The notes below the pieces were generated by a model that was given only the letters and a program-made list of their open reading frames with translations, had not been told where the DNA came from and ran no database searches. From Halomonas urmiana (GTDB lineage Bacteria; Pseudomonadota; Gammaproteobacteria; Pseudomonadales; Halomonadaceae), in assembly GCF_005780185.1 (NCBI RefSeq), contig NZ_VBUI01000002.1, forward strand, positions 1 to 64,000: a stretch of 64,000 nucleotides of DNA. The letters run 5' to 3'. Made by a program: the position numbers and the translations under genes. This document shows, piece by piece, positions 12,036 to 20,471 of this stretch (its first letter is position 1; each line of letters opens with the position of its first letter).

Positions 12036-12054
12036 GCACTTTCCTACTAAGTGC
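12036..12054 (-). other. Small inverted repeat upstream of the helicase gene
   Basis: GCACTT and AAGTGC arms (6 bp each) separated by 7 bases, about 30 bases before the first possible helicase start. It could be an operator or an mRNA hairpin. The rest of 12006-12220 shows nothing I can name. Confidence 0.3.
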
Positions 12055-12220
12055 TCTAATGAACCTTAGCGTAACAAAGTGTGCAGGGGCTGTCTGTTCG
12101 CAGTTTGGGTGAGCTGCTGGATGCCGCTTGCATCCGCTGGACCACTTCAGGCTTGTTGCTAACCGGCTATGGATGTTGCCGAGGACTGCTACCAATGTGC
12201 TACCAAAAATAGCACCCAAC

Positions 12221-12259
12221 GAAAAACCGCCACCCGGCATGATCCGTAAGTGGCGGTTT
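12221..12259 (-). terminator. Rho-independent terminator of tRNA-Pro
   Basis: Stem AAACCGCCAC / GTGGCGGTTT (10 bp, 12259-12250 with 12233-12224 on the minus strand) ending in TTTTT, starting 14 bases past the tRNA CCA end. It marks the edge of the island on this side. Confidence 0.85.
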
Positions 12260-12272
12260 CTCTTGATGATTC

Positions 12273-12349
12273 TGGTCGGAGCGACAGGATTCGAACCTGC
12301 GACCTTTGCAACCCCATTGCAACGCGCTACCAAGCTGCGCCACGCTCCG
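12273..12349 (-). tRNA. tRNA-Pro (anticodon GGG)
   Basis: A 77-nt tRNA with encoded CCA. The acceptor stem CGGAGCG pairs with CGCTCCG, the D-loop contains AGCTTGGTAG, the anticodon arm is TTGCA-ATGGGGT-TGCAA with anticodon GGG, and the T-arm is GCAGG-TTCGAAT-CCTGT. A weak promoter is visible upstream: TTTTCA (12431-12426), 17 bases, TAGTAT (12408-12403), followed by a GC-rich discriminator. Its 3' end faces the defence island, as at many tRNA-linked islands, but I found no copied 3' segment near rpoC and no integrase. Confidence 0.96.
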
Positions 12350-12557
12350 ACGGTGTTTTCGGGTCTGTTGGCCGTGCTGTCTGACCCCCGAGAACGAGGC
12401 GTATACTAGCGCGGCTCGAAGGAAATGAAAAGTCCTTTTTGCGCTTTCTTTTCAATCGGTTGGCCGGCAGGTGCGTGAGGTCCCCGGATCACGCAGGTTC
12501 TGTCACACTATCGGCAACGAAGATGGGCTCCCCGGGAGCCGAAAAAAGGAAGACACG

Positions 12558-12935
12558 ATGCCGTTGATCATGGGGATGAGCATGCTGTTGGCGTGCCAGT
12601 TCGCGGGGGAGCTGTTGGCGAAGGGCTTGCTGTTGCCGATACCGGGGCCGGTGATCGGCATGGTGATCCTGCTGGTGGCGCTGCTGGTGCGCGGCAAGGT
12701 GCCGTCGTGTCTGCGTCTGGCGGGGGAGGGGCTGCTGCGCTATCTGACGCTACTGTTCGTGCCTGCCGGGGTCGGGCTGATGGTGCACTTCGAGCTGATC
12801 GGCGCGGATCTCTGGCCGATCGCGGTGACCCTGCTGGTGTCCACGGCGGTGACGCTCGCCGTGACGGCCTGGGTGCTTGAACGCCTGCAGCGCCGCAACG
12901 CCGCGCACGGTGGTCGAGCGGAGGAGGACGCATGA
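12558..12935 (+). CDS. CidA/LrgA family holin-like membrane protein
   Basis: A 125-aa integral membrane protein of the CidA/LrgA family, with four hydrophobic segments and the family's GLLLPIPGPVIGMVILL region at residues 22-42. Family members are holin-like and have been linked to murein hydrolase control, cell lysis and, in some bacteria, pyruvate or small-acid transport. ATG at 12558 is preferred over an upstream start because AAGGAAGA sits 5-6 bases before it. The partner gene lrgB follows with an ATGA overlap, so the two are coupled. A perfect short hairpin (GGCTCC...GGAGCC, 12526-12540) lies just before the ribosome site. Confidence 0.88.
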   Translation: MPLIMGMSMLLACQFAGELLAKGLLLPIPGPVIGMVILLVALLVRGKVPSCLRLAGEGLLRYLTLLFVPAGVGLMVHFELIGADLWPIAVTLLVSTAVTLAVTAWVLERLQRRNAAHGGRAEEDA

Positions 12936-13663
12936 ACCTCGCCTCCTTCGATCAGCTGTGGGTCTATCTTTCCGGCAATCCGCTGCTCTCTCTACTGGCG
13001 ACGCTTATGGTTTTCGCCCTGGCGGTCCGGATCAACCGCGCCGTGGGCGGCACGCCCCTGCTGCATCCGGTCACGCTGGCCATCGCGATACTGATCACGC
13101 TGCTGCTGCTGGTGGACATGGACTATGCCACCTACTTCGAGGGGGCTCAGTTCATTCATTTCCTGCTGGGGCCGGCCACGGTGGCCCTGGCCATTCCCCT
13201 TTATGACCATCGCCAGCGCGTCTATCGCCTGCTGGGGCCGCTGCTGCTGGCCTGTGGGGCAGGGGTGCTCACGGCGGTATCGACGACTCTCGGGCTCGCC
13301 ATGCTGCTCGGCGCCGATCCCAAGACGCTGCTGTCGCTGGCCCCCCGCTCGGTAACGTCGCCGATCGCCATGGGCATCGCCGAGCAGATCGGTGGCATCC
13401 CCTCGCTGTCGGCCGGCCTGGTCCTGCTGACCGGCTCCATCGGCTGCGCCCTGGGGCCCTCGATCCTGCGGCTGCTGCGCATCACGGACCCGGCCGTTCA
13501 GGGCTTCACCATGGGGCTGGCAGCTCACGGTTTCGGTACCGCCCACGCCTTCGCGCGCATGGGCGTCGTCGCCGGCGCCTTCTCGGGCCTGGCCATGGGG
13601 CTCTCGGGCCTGCTGACGGCCTTCCTGCTGCCGCTGATCATCCGGCTCTTCGGCTTCGGCTGA
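12932..13663 (+). CDS. lrgB: LrgB family membrane protein, partner of CidA/LrgA
   Basis: A 243-aa polytopic membrane protein of the LrgB/CidB family. The conserved central stretch SVTSPIAMGIAEQIGG (about residues 139-154) and the C-terminal HGFGTAHAFARMG motif are both present. It works with the small upstream protein; the pair is proposed to control lysis-linked processes or transport of small carbon compounds such as pyruvate. Length is normal for the family (about 230-245 aa). Its ATG overlaps the upstream stop. Nothing marks a strong terminator after it. Confidence 0.9.
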   Translation: MNLASFDQLWVYLSGNPLLSLLATLMVFALAVRINRAVGGTPLLHPVTLAIAILITLLLLVDMDYATYFEGAQFIHFLLGPATVALAIPLYDHRQRVYRLLGPLLLACGAGVLTAVSTTLGLAMLLGADPKTLLSLAPRSVTSPIAMGIAEQIGGIPSLSAGLVLLTGSIGCALGPSILRLLRITDPAVQGFTMGLAAHGFGTAHAFARMGVVAGAFSGLAMGLSGLLTAFLLPLIIRLFGFG

Positions 13664-13794
13664 ACCGATCTCTTGTCAGCTCTTGAGACCATGGCGCTAC
13701 AGGATAACCACGTAACAAATCGATTGATCCAGCCAGGCGCACAGGCACTACACTTCTTTGGTGCACCACATCCCTTTGCTCGAGGGACCTGAAG

Positions 13795-14223
13795 ATGTCA
13801 ACTGCTAGCAACGTCGCGATCGAACAAGCCGAGCCCGCCCCGGTTGCACCTGTGACGGTATCCTCCGCCAGCTCCGGCTCGCCGCCAATGTCGGTTGTCG
13901 AGGTGTCGATGCCGGTCTATGTTTGGTGGTGTCACCACTGGCTGGATGCAACTCATCCGTCGATCAGGCTGCATCAGGCCTGGTCGGCCTCGCTGATGGA
14001 AGCGGCCCAACTGGAGGCGGAGTTTCTGTCCGTCTGTTTCAAGGCGAGTAGCGATGTCGTGAGATGCCTCTCCGATCCCCGCGCGCTCCAGAATCCGGCC
14101 GTCCTGGGCCAATATTATCAGGACGCCGCCAAAAAGGTGGCAGACGCCCATGGCGAGCGGTTGGGGAGGGTGTCACAATTGCCCAAGGAGTTCCGACAGC
14201 GCCTCTGGGAAGAGATCTGCTGA
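13795..14223 (+). CDS. Phasin-like protein (polyhydroxyalkanoate granule associated)
   Basis: A 142-aa protein related to the phasin encoded convergently next door. They share an N-terminal W-W/Q-x-x-W motif region, an LEAEF/FEAQF stretch in the middle and an EFRxRxWEEI C-terminus. Phasins coat polyhydroxyalkanoate granules in the cytoplasm and control granule size. This copy has a Pro/Ser/Ala-rich N-terminal extension (residues 1-40) and two cysteines, so it is the diverged partner. Start with GAGGGA 8 bases upstream. A strong terminator follows at 14269-14295. Function is inferred from similarity to its neighbour. Confidence 0.72.
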   Translation: MSTASNVAIEQAEPAPVAPVTVSSASSGSPPMSVVEVSMPVYVWWCHHWLDATHPSIRLHQAWSASLMEAAQLEAEFLSVCFKASSDVVRCLSDPRALQNPAVLGQYYQDAAKKVADAHGERLGRVSQLPKEFRQRLWEEIC

Positions 14224-14268
14224 TTCCTCCTTTCAGGCCAAGCGGCTCCGTCGCTATCCTGATCACTG

Positions 14269-14295
14269 CACGGCAGGTGCGTCCTGCCGTGTTTC
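14269..14295 (+). terminator. Terminator after the plus-strand phasin gene
   Basis: Perfect 9-bp stem CACGGCAGG / CCTGCCGTG with a 5-base loop, followed by TTTCT; lies between the two convergent phasin genes. Confidence 0.8.
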
Positions 14296-14342
14296 TAGCG
14301 GCTTGAGCGTTCTGGCGTGTGCTCGTATGCCTTGGTGAAGGC

Positions 14343-14699
14343 TCAGATTTCTTCCCAGACCCGTCGACGGAACTCGTGTGACAGCTCGGCGGCCTTCTTC
14401 ATGCGATCCATCTGCGCATCGGTGAGCTCCGAGATCAACGCCTGGTAGCGCTGCTGCATCTCGGCCTGTGTCTGCGGGGTATCGCCGTCGAAGGACTGGG
14501 CGATCTTCTGACCGCTGTCGGCGAGCGTCTTGAGAAACTGCGCCTCGAACTCCATGGCCTCGGCCATGCTCTCCATCCAGGCCAGCTGCATGCGCGCCAT
14601 GGGCGTTACGCCCTGACTCCACTGTTTCTGCCACCACTCCATCATCGGTTCGGCGGCGGCCAGGGCCGGGTTGGTCGCGGTGTCTTCATGCTCGGTCAT
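14343..14699 (-). CDS. Phasin family protein
   Basis: A 118-aa helical protein of the phasin type, coating polyhydroxyalkanoate granules. The start MTEHEDTATNPALA was chosen because GAGGAG lies 7 bases upstream; the frame is open further upstream without a ribosome site. Middle segment MEFEAQFLKTLADSG, C-terminal ELSHEFRRRVWEEI. It is convergent with a paralogue ending at 14223. A TATACT -10-like element lies about 60 bases upstream (14765-14760), without a convincing -35. Together with bdhA and scoAB further right it points to a polyhydroxybutyrate economy, although phaC is not in the window. Confidence 0.8.
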   Translation of the reverse strand: MTEHEDTATNPALAAAEPMMEWWQKQWSQGVTPMARMQLAWMESMAEAMEFEAQFLKTLADSGQKIAQSFDGDTPQTQAEMQQRYQALISELTDAQMDRMKKAAELSHEFRRRVWEEI

Positions 14700-14906
14700 G
14701 GTCGGTCTCCTCAAAGCGGGTGGTTGATAGGTCACTTCGTCTCTGCAGGCACTTCTTAGAGTATAGAAGACAATCCGACGATGGTGCGCTGCAGCGAAGT
14801 CCTTCTGCAGCTTTTTTCGCCGCCTGCGTGAAATGCCTTCACGCGATTTCGCCCACACCTGAGCTAGGGTCAGAGGCAGTATTCGACAAGGCAGTGGAGG
14901 ACGCTG

Positions 14907-15080
14907 ATGTGGCAGGCGATCAAGTCGGTGTTGGCCGCCTTTTTGGGCGTGCAGAAGGACGAGCGCCGCCGTGAAGATTTTCGCTCCGAGCGCCCCGGGA
15001 CCTTCATCGTCGCAGGGGTGATCGTGGGGCTACTGTTCGTGCTGCTGGTGGCCTTCGTGGCGGTGATGGCCGCTCGCTGA
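14907..15080 (+). CDS. DUF2970 small membrane protein
   Basis: A 57-aa protein, MWQAIKSVLAAFLGVQKDER..., with one C-terminal transmembrane helix (about residues 33-54). It matches the DUF2970 family, often found immediately before aa3 oxidase genes in gammaproteobacteria. GGAGG lies 6 bases before the ATG. The N-terminal amphipathic part (AAFLGVQKDERRREDF) is the family signature. Its position 117 bases before coxB supports an accessory role with the oxidase, but the function is unknown. Confidence 0.78.
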   Translation: MWQAIKSVLAAFLGVQKDERRREDFRSERPGTFIVAGVIVGLLFVLLVAFVAVMAAR

Positions 15081-15196
15081 GTGCGAGCGTTGACGTCCGC
15101 GTTTATCACGCCGTGACGATATGCGTGAAGAACGGTTGCGCTCTTCTATACTCCTTCAAGCGCTGACTAATACAACAATGATTCGAGGAGGCGCCG

Positions 15197-16324
15197 ATGC
15201 GCAGGCTGCTTGTGTGGATGGCAGGAGGGTTGACCTTGGCAGCCCTGAACCCGATGGCGCTCGCCAACGGCTGGAACATGCCGGAAGGCGTCACCGCGTT
15301 GAGTCGCGATATCTACTCCCTGCACATGATCATCTTCTGGATCTGCGTGGTCATCGGGGTGATTGTCTTCGGGGCGATGTTCTATTCCCTCTTCCGTTAC
15401 CGCCACTCGCGCGGCGCCAAGGCCGCTACCTTCCACGAACACACCAGCGTGGAGGTCATCTGGACGGCGATACCGCTGTTGATCCTGGTGGCCATGGCGG
15501 TGCCCGCCACCGCAACGCTGAAGACCATGTACGACGCCTCGGAAGCCGACCTCGATGTGATGGTCACCGGGCAGCAGTGGCGTTGGCGCTACGACTACCT
15601 GGGCGAGGACGTGGCCTTCACCTCTAACCTGGGCACCCCGCGTGAGCAGATCAGCGGCACCAGCGAGAAGGGCGAGAACTACCTGCTCGAGGTGGACGAG
15701 CCCCTGGTGCTGCCGGTGGGCCAGAAGGTACGCCTGCTGCTGACCTCGGACGACGTCATCCACTCCTGGTGGGTGCCAGACCTCGCCGTCAAGCAGGATG
15801 CCGTGCCCGGCTTCGTCAACGAGAACTGGGTGCGCATCGACGAGCCCGGCATCTATCGCGGCCAGTGCGCCGAGCTCTGTGGCCGGGATCACGGCTTCAT
15901 GCCGGTGGTGGTCGAGGCCGTGGAGCCGGAGCGATTCGAAGAGTGGATGGCCCAGCGCAAGGAAGCGGCCCAGCAGGAGGCGATGAGCGCCGACCGCGAG
16001 TGGGGCCTGGATGAGCTGATGGCCCGCGGTGAGCAGACCTACGGCGCGGTGTGCGCCGCCTGCCACCAGCCGGATGGCAGCGGCAGTCCGCCGGCCTTCC
16101 CGGCGCTGGCGGGCAACCAGGCCCTGCTGGAGGAGCCGGATCGCCACATCAGCACCGTGATCGATGGCGTGGCGGGTTCTGCCATGCCGGCGTTCCGCAA
16201 CACGCTCAGCCCGGTAGAGATCGCCGCGGTGGTCACCTACGAGCGCAACGCCTGGGGCAATGACGCCGGTGACAGCGTGCAACCGTCGGAGATCGCCGAG
16301 CGCCTCGCCGCCCAGGGCGAATGA
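15197..16324 (+). CDS. coxB: Cytochrome c oxidase subunit II with fused cytochrome c domain
   Basis: A 375-aa subunit II of the aa3-type (caa3-like) terminal oxidase. A signal peptide and two membrane helices (about residues 34-58 and 80-100) lead to the periplasmic CuA domain: DDVIHSWWVPDL, then GQCAELCGRDHGFMP near 222-236 with the two Cys, His and Met copper ligands. A C-terminal class I cytochrome c domain carries CAACH near residue 285 and an axial Met later. This subunit takes electrons from cytochrome c. Start with GAGGAGGC just upstream. First gene of a cluster running coxB-coxA-ctaG-coxC and on to SURF1, ctaA and ctaB. Confidence 0.96.
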   Translation: MRRLLVWMAGGLTLAALNPMALANGWNMPEGVTALSRDIYSLHMIIFWICVVIGVIVFGAMFYSLFRYRHSRGAKAATFHEHTSVEVIWTAIPLLILVAMAVPATATLKTMYDASEADLDVMVTGQQWRWRYDYLGEDVAFTSNLGTPREQISGTSEKGENYLLEVDEPLVLPVGQKVRLLLTSDDVIHSWWVPDLAVKQDAVPGFVNENWVRIDEPGIYRGQCAELCGRDHGFMPVVVEAVEPERFEEWMAQRKEAAQQEAMSADREWGLDELMARGEQTYGAVCAACHQPDGSGSPPAFPALAGNQALLEEPDRHISTVIDGVAGSAMPAFRNTLSPVEIAAVVTYERNAWGNDAGDSVQPSEIAERLAAQGE

Positions 16325-16371
16325 CCGGTCCTTCCGCTCCTCTTTCGTGAATGGCCCACAGGAGATGTCCG

Positions 16372-18003
16372 ATGGCTTCCCAGCTGCCACCCAAGCCGAC
16401 CCCGCAGCACAGCACGGCCACCGCCGGCGGCATGGCCGAGTCCGGTCACTACCGGCCACGCGGGCTGATGCGCTGGCTCTTGACCACCAATCACAAGGAG
16501 ATCGGCACGCTCTATCTGCTCTTCTCGCTGACCATGTTCTTCATCGGCGGGATCTTCGCCTTGGTGGTGCGTGCCGAGTTGTTCCAGCCCGGCCTGCAGC
16601 TGGTGCAGCCCGAGTTCTTCAACCAGATGACCACCATGCACGGCCTGATCATGGTGTTCGGTGCGATCATGCCGGCCTTCGTCGGCCTGGCCAACTGGAT
16701 GGTGCCGCTGCAGATCGGCGCCCCCGACATGGCCCTGCCGCGGCTCAACAACTTCAGCTTCTGGCTGCTGCCGGTGGCCTTCCTGCTGCTGCTCTCGACC
16801 CTGCTGATGCCGGGGGGCGGGCCCAACTTTGGCTGGACCTTCTACGCGCCGCTCTCGACAACCTATGCGCCACCCTCCACCAGCTTCTTCATCCTGTCGC
16901 TGCACCTCGCCGGCATCAGCTCGATCCTGGGCGCCATCAACATCATCGCGACCATCCTCAACCTGCGTGCGCCGGGGATGCGCATGATGGACATGCCGCT
17001 GTTCGTCTGGACCTGGCTGATTACCGCCTTCCTGCTGATCGCCGTGATGCCGGTGCTCGCCGGGGTGATCACCATGATGCTGATGGACATCAACTTCGGG
17101 ACCAGCTTCTTCAATGCCGCCGGCGGCGGTGATCCGGTGCTGTTCCAGCACCTGTTCTGGTTCTTCGGGCACCCCGAGGTCTACATCATGATCCTGCCGG
17201 CCTTCGGCATCGTCTCGGCGATCATTCCGACCTTCTCCCGCAAGCGCCTGTTCGGCTATGCCTCCATGGTCTACGCCACGGCGGCCATCGCGATTCTTTC
17301 CTTCATGGTCTGGGCGCACCACATGTTCATCGTCGGCCTGCCGCTGGTGGCCGAGCTGTTCTTCATGTACACCACCATGCTGATTGCGGTGCCGACCGGC
17401 GTGAAGGTATTCAACTGGGTGGCGACGATGTTTCGCGGCTCGATCAGCTTCGAACCGCCCATGCTGTTCGCTCTGGCCTTCGTGGTGCAGTTCACGGTCG
17501 GCGGCTTCTCGGGGCTGATGCTGGCCATCGCGCCCGCCGACTTCCAGTACCATGACACCTACTTCGTGGTGGCGCACTTCCACTATGTGCTGGTGCCCGG
17601 GGCGCTCTTCGCGATCCTCGCCGGGGCCTACTACTGGCTGCCCAAGTGGACCGGCCACTATCCACCGCTGCGCCTGTCGCAGTGGCACTTCTGGCTGTCG
17701 GTGATCGGCGTGAACCTGACCTTCTTCCCGATGCACTTCTCGGGCCTGGCCGGCATGCCGCGGCGCATTCCCGACTACGCGCTGCAGTTCGCCGACTTCA
17801 ACCTGGCCTCGAGCCTCGGTGGCTTCCTGTTCGGTGCCTCTCAGCTGCTCTTCGTGCTGGTGATCATCAAGTGCGTGCGCGGCGGTGAGAAGGCGCCGGC
17901 CAAGGCCTGGGAGGGGGCCGAGGATCTGGAGTGGAGCGTGCCGAGCCCGGCGCCGCTGCACACCTTCGAGACGCCCCCGACGTTTCACCCCCGCGAGCAT
18001 TGA
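16372..18003 (+). CDS. coxA: Cytochrome c oxidase subunit I
   Basis: A 543-aa catalytic subunit holding heme a and the heme a3-CuB centre, with 12 membrane helices; it reduces oxygen and pumps protons. Seen: FWFFGHPEVYIMILPAFG (CuB His and the cross-linked Tyr), the AHHMF pair of CuB histidines, and HDTYFVVAHFHYVL near the C-terminus with heme ligands. The start at 16372 (MASQLPPKPT) is preferred over the ATG at 16351 because AGGAGA sits 7 bases before it. Follows coxB by 47 bases. Length is normal for A-family oxidases. Confidence 0.97.
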   Translation: MASQLPPKPTPQHSTATAGGMAESGHYRPRGLMRWLLTTNHKEIGTLYLLFSLTMFFIGGIFALVVRAELFQPGLQLVQPEFFNQMTTMHGLIMVFGAIMPAFVGLANWMVPLQIGAPDMALPRLNNFSFWLLPVAFLLLLSTLLMPGGGPNFGWTFYAPLSTTYAPPSTSFFILSLHLAGISSILGAINIIATILNLRAPGMRMMDMPLFVWTWLITAFLLIAVMPVLAGVITMMLMDINFGTSFFNAAGGGDPVLFQHLFWFFGHPEVYIMILPAFGIVSAIIPTFSRKRLFGYASMVYATAAIAILSFMVWAHHMFIVGLPLVAELFFMYTTMLIAVPTGVKVFNWVATMFRGSISFEPPMLFALAFVVQFTVGGFSGLMLAIAPADFQYHDTYFVVAHFHYVLVPGALFAILAGAYYWLPKWTGHYPPLRLSQWHFWLSVIGVNLTFFPMHFSGLAGMPRRIPDYALQFADFNLASSLGGFLFGASQLLFVLVIIKCVRGGEKAPAKAWEGAEDLEWSVPSPAPLHTFETPPTFHPREH

Positions 18004-18032
18004 GCGAGCCCGTGTGGGCTCAGGAGGCAGGC

Positions 18033-18629
18033 ATGAGCAGCCGTGATGACCAGGCCGCAGGCCGGGAAGGGGTCAGGCGCACCGTGACGCGCACCCTGGT
18101 GGTGCTCGCCGGCATGTTCGCCTTCGCCTTCGCCCTGGTGCCGCTCTACGATGTCTTCTGCGATCTGACCGGCCTCAACGGCAAGACCAGCGCGCGAGCC
18201 CAGCCGCTGGTGGAGCAGGAGGTCGACGCCTCGCGAACCGTGACGGTGCAGTTCATCACCCGGGGCAGCCAGGGCCTGCCCTGGCATCTCGAGGTGGACA
18301 CCCGCCAGATTCGCCTGCACCCCGGACAGCGCGAGGAGGTGTTCTTCACCTTCCGCAACAATGGTGACGAGACGACCCGTGCTCGTGCGGTGCCCAGCGT
18401 CTCGCCGTCGGCGGCATCGCTGCATCTGCGCAAGCTGAGCTGCTTCTGCTTCCAAGAGCAGCAGCTGACGGCCGGCGAGAGGTTGAAGGCGCCCCTGGTC
18501 TTCCAGCTGACCCGCGACCTGCCGCCCGAGATCAAGACGGTGACCCTGGTCTACACCCTCTATCCCGTTACCTCGACGCCAGCCGAGGTCGCGCTCCGTG
18601 GGCCGATCACAGAAGGAGACAGCGCATGA
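18033..18629 (+). CDS. ctaG: Cytochrome c oxidase assembly protein CtaG/Cox11
   Basis: A 198-aa protein that delivers copper to the CuB site of subunit I. One N-terminal membrane helix (about residues 20-42, ending at PLYDVFC) anchors a periplasmic domain with the copper-binding CFCF motif near residues 138-141. The start at 18033 has AGGAGG about 6 bases upstream; the frame is open further into coxA but without a site. It overlaps coxC by ATGA, so the two are coupled. Length is typical of Cox11. Confidence 0.95.
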   Translation: MSSRDDQAAGREGVRRTVTRTLVVLAGMFAFAFALVPLYDVFCDLTGLNGKTSARAQPLVEQEVDASRTVTVQFITRGSQGLPWHLEVDTRQIRLHPGQREEVFFTFRNNGDETTRARAVPSVSPSAASLHLRKLSCFCFQEQQLTAGERLKAPLVFQLTRDLPPEIKTVTLVYTLYPVTSTPAEVALRGPITEGDSA

Positions 18630-19489
18630 GTGGTGGCAGCTACTACGTACCCGAGTCCAGCAAGTGGCCGATCCTGGGATCGCTGTCGCTGGGGGCGATG
18701 ATGATCGGCACCGGCACCCTGCTGGTGCACGGCCTGGCGGGGATGCCGGTGATGGTGGTCGGCCTGCTCGCCATCCTCGCGGTGATGACGCTGTGGTTTC
18801 GCGACGTCATCCGCGAGTCGCGGGGCGGGCTCTATGACGCCCAGATGGATCGCTCCTTCCGCTGGGGCATGGGGTGGTTCATCTTCTCGGAGGTGATGTT
18901 CTTCGCGGCCTTCTTCGGCGCGCTCTTCTACGTGCGCACCTTCGCGCTGCCGTGGCTGGGCGGGGAGGGCGCCAAGGGCGTAACGTCCCTGCTGTGGCCC
19001 GATTTCACTGCGTCCTGGCCGCTGCTCAATCCGCCGGATGCGAGCATCGAGGGCCCTCGCGAGACCTTCAGTCCCTGGCATCTGCCGCTGGTCAACACCC
19101 TGATTCTGGTGACCTCCAGCATCACCCTGACCATCGCCCACGAAGGCCTCAAGGAGGGCTTTCGCGACAGCGTCCGCTTCTGGCTCACCGTCACGGTGCT
19201 GCTGGGCCTGACCTTCATCACCGTTCAGGGGATCGAGTACTACGAGGCCTATGCCCATTACGGGATCACCCTGCAGGCCGGGATCTACGGCGCGACCTTC
19301 TTCCTGCTCACCGGCTTCCATGGGCTGCACGTGATCATCGGCACCATCATCCTGGCGGTGATGCTGTGGCGCGTGTATCGGGGGCACTTCACCGCCGATG
19401 ATCACTTCGCCTTCGAGGCGGGGGCCTGGTACTGGCACTTCGTCGACGTGGTGTGGATCGGCCTGTTCACCTTTGTCTATGTCTTCTGA
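18626..19489 (+). CDS. coxC: Cytochrome c oxidase subunit III
   Basis: A 287-aa, seven-helix subunit III of the aa3 oxidase, which stabilises subunit I and its proton uptake. Family hallmarks: RWGMGWFIFSEVMFFAAFFG near residue 75 and the C-terminal GAWYWHFVDVVWIGLF stretch ending at FVYVF. Starts within the ctaG stop (ATGA). The next gene, DUF2909, is on the opposite strand and converges on it with a 36-base gap; no strong terminator hairpin was found there. Confidence 0.96.
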   Translation: MSGGSYYVPESSKWPILGSLSLGAMMIGTGTLLVHGLAGMPVMVVGLLAILAVMTLWFRDVIRESRGGLYDAQMDRSFRWGMGWFIFSEVMFFAAFFGALFYVRTFALPWLGGEGAKGVTSLLWPDFTASWPLLNPPDASIEGPRETFSPWHLPLVNTLILVTSSITLTIAHEGLKEGFRDSVRFWLTVTVLLGLTFITVQGIEYYEAYAHYGITLQAGIYGATFFLLTGFHGLHVIIGTIILAVMLWRVYRGHFTADDHFAFEAGAWYWHFVDVVWIGLFTFVYVF

Positions 19490-19525
19490 TGCCGTGTCTT
19501 TTGAGCCGATGCCGGGTGAAACGAT

Positions 19526-19720
19526 TTAGGCACCGAGATCGCCGAGATAGAAGCCGAAGAACAGCAGGGCCAGTAGCAGCGCCGCCAGGCCCACGCGCAG
19601 CTTGAGCGAGACCAGGACGCGACGAGAGCGTCCCCCGTCTCGGATCAGGAAGCCGGCGCCGGCGGCGAGACTGATCACCATGGCGAGAAAGACGAGAGCA
19701 ATCATTATCTTGAGTAACAT
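19526..19720 (-). CDS. DUF2909 twin-transmembrane protein
   Basis: A 64-aa protein with two hydrophobic helices (residues 5-26 and 41-60) joined by a basic loop, matching DUF2909, a family regularly found inside aa3 oxidase clusters opposite SURF1. Function unknown; probably oxidase assembly. Its ATG (19720) and that of SURF1 (19731) are only 10 bases apart and diverge, so each ribosome-binding region lies in the coding sequence of the other gene. Confidence 0.82.
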   Translation of the reverse strand: MLLKIMIALVFLAMVISLAAGAGFLIRDGGRSRRVLVSLKLRVGLAALLLALLFFGFYLGDLGA

Positions 19721-19730
19721 TCACGGCTCC

Positions 19731-20471
19731 ATGAAAGCGTCGGCAGCGAAGCGACATCGTCGCCGACTCTCGGCGCGTCGGCTCGGTTGGTGGGGGTTCT
19801 GGTCCTGCCTGGTGATGCTGGGGCTCGCCCTGGGACTATGGCAGTGGGAGCGGGCCGCCGACAAGCGCGACTACCTGGGCCGCCTGGAGGCGGCGCCGCG
19901 GCTGGAATCGCCGACCGAGACCCCGCCGCCCGGCGCCCGCGTCGTGCTGCGCGGAGAGTATCTGGCCGGTGAGACGCTGTTTCTCGATAACCGTACCCAC
20001 GAAGGGCGTCTCGGCGTGGCGCCCCTCACGCCCTTTCGCGATCGGCAGGGCCAGCTCTGGCTGATCCAGCGGGGCTTCCTGGCGACGGGCCCGACGCGAG
20101 ATGACCCGAGGGTCGAGACGCCCGCTGGCGTGGTTCGGCTGGAAGGGCGCTGGCAGGTGTCGGGGGACTCGGCCCCGCTGTTCGGTCCCAACCACGAGGG
20201 CAATCGCCTGCAACGCATCGACCTCTCTGCCTGGGGGCCGAGCAAGAGCAAGGGCTTCGCCCATGCCGGCTGGCTGCACCTCGAGCAAGGGCCGGGCCAT
20301 CTCGAATCCTGGTGGCAGCCCAGCGTGGTGCCACCGGAACGCCACCTGGGCTATGCCGTGCAGTGGTGGGGGCTGGCCCTGGCTGCCCTGGTGATCATGC
20401 TGGTGGGCGCGCGTCGTCAGGCGCGTGGCCCCGACCCGATGTCTATCCCGAGCAAGGAGAGTCCTCGATGA
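19731..20471 (+). CDS. SURF1 family oxidase assembly protein
   Basis: A 246-aa SURF1/Shy1 homologue that helps insert heme a into oxidase subunit I. The N-terminal helix includes LALGLWQWERAADK (the conserved G-x-W-Q-x-x-R/E-x-x-x-K signature, about residues 28-45), then the periplasmic beta domain with RGEYL, LDNRTHEGRLGV and WLIQRGF, and a C-terminal helix after HLGYAVQWWGLAL. No Shine-Dalgarno is visible before ATG 19731, and the frame is open upstream to other candidates (e.g. 19680). ATGA overlap with the next gene. Confidence 0.9.
   Translation: MKASAAKRHRRRLSARRLGWWGFWSCLVMLGLALGLWQWERAADKRDYLGRLEAAPRLESPTETPPPGARVVLRGEYLAGETLFLDNRTHEGRLGVAPLTPFRDRQGQLWLIQRGFLATGPTRDDPRVETPAGVVRLEGRWQVSGDSAPLFGPNHEGNRLQRIDLSAWGPSKSKGFAHAGWLHLEQGPGHLESWWQPSVVPPERHLGYAVQWWGLALAALVIMLVGARRQARGPDPMSIPSKESPR

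Noticed and set aside
11821..12333. 170-codon minus-strand frame reading out of tRNA-Pro
   Set aside because: Begins inside the tRNA (GVAKVAGSNPVAPT is a typical translated tRNA) and overlaps the helicase start.
16237..18000. 587-codon minus-strand frame
   Set aside because: Antisense to coxA; Arg/His/Gln-rich shadow.
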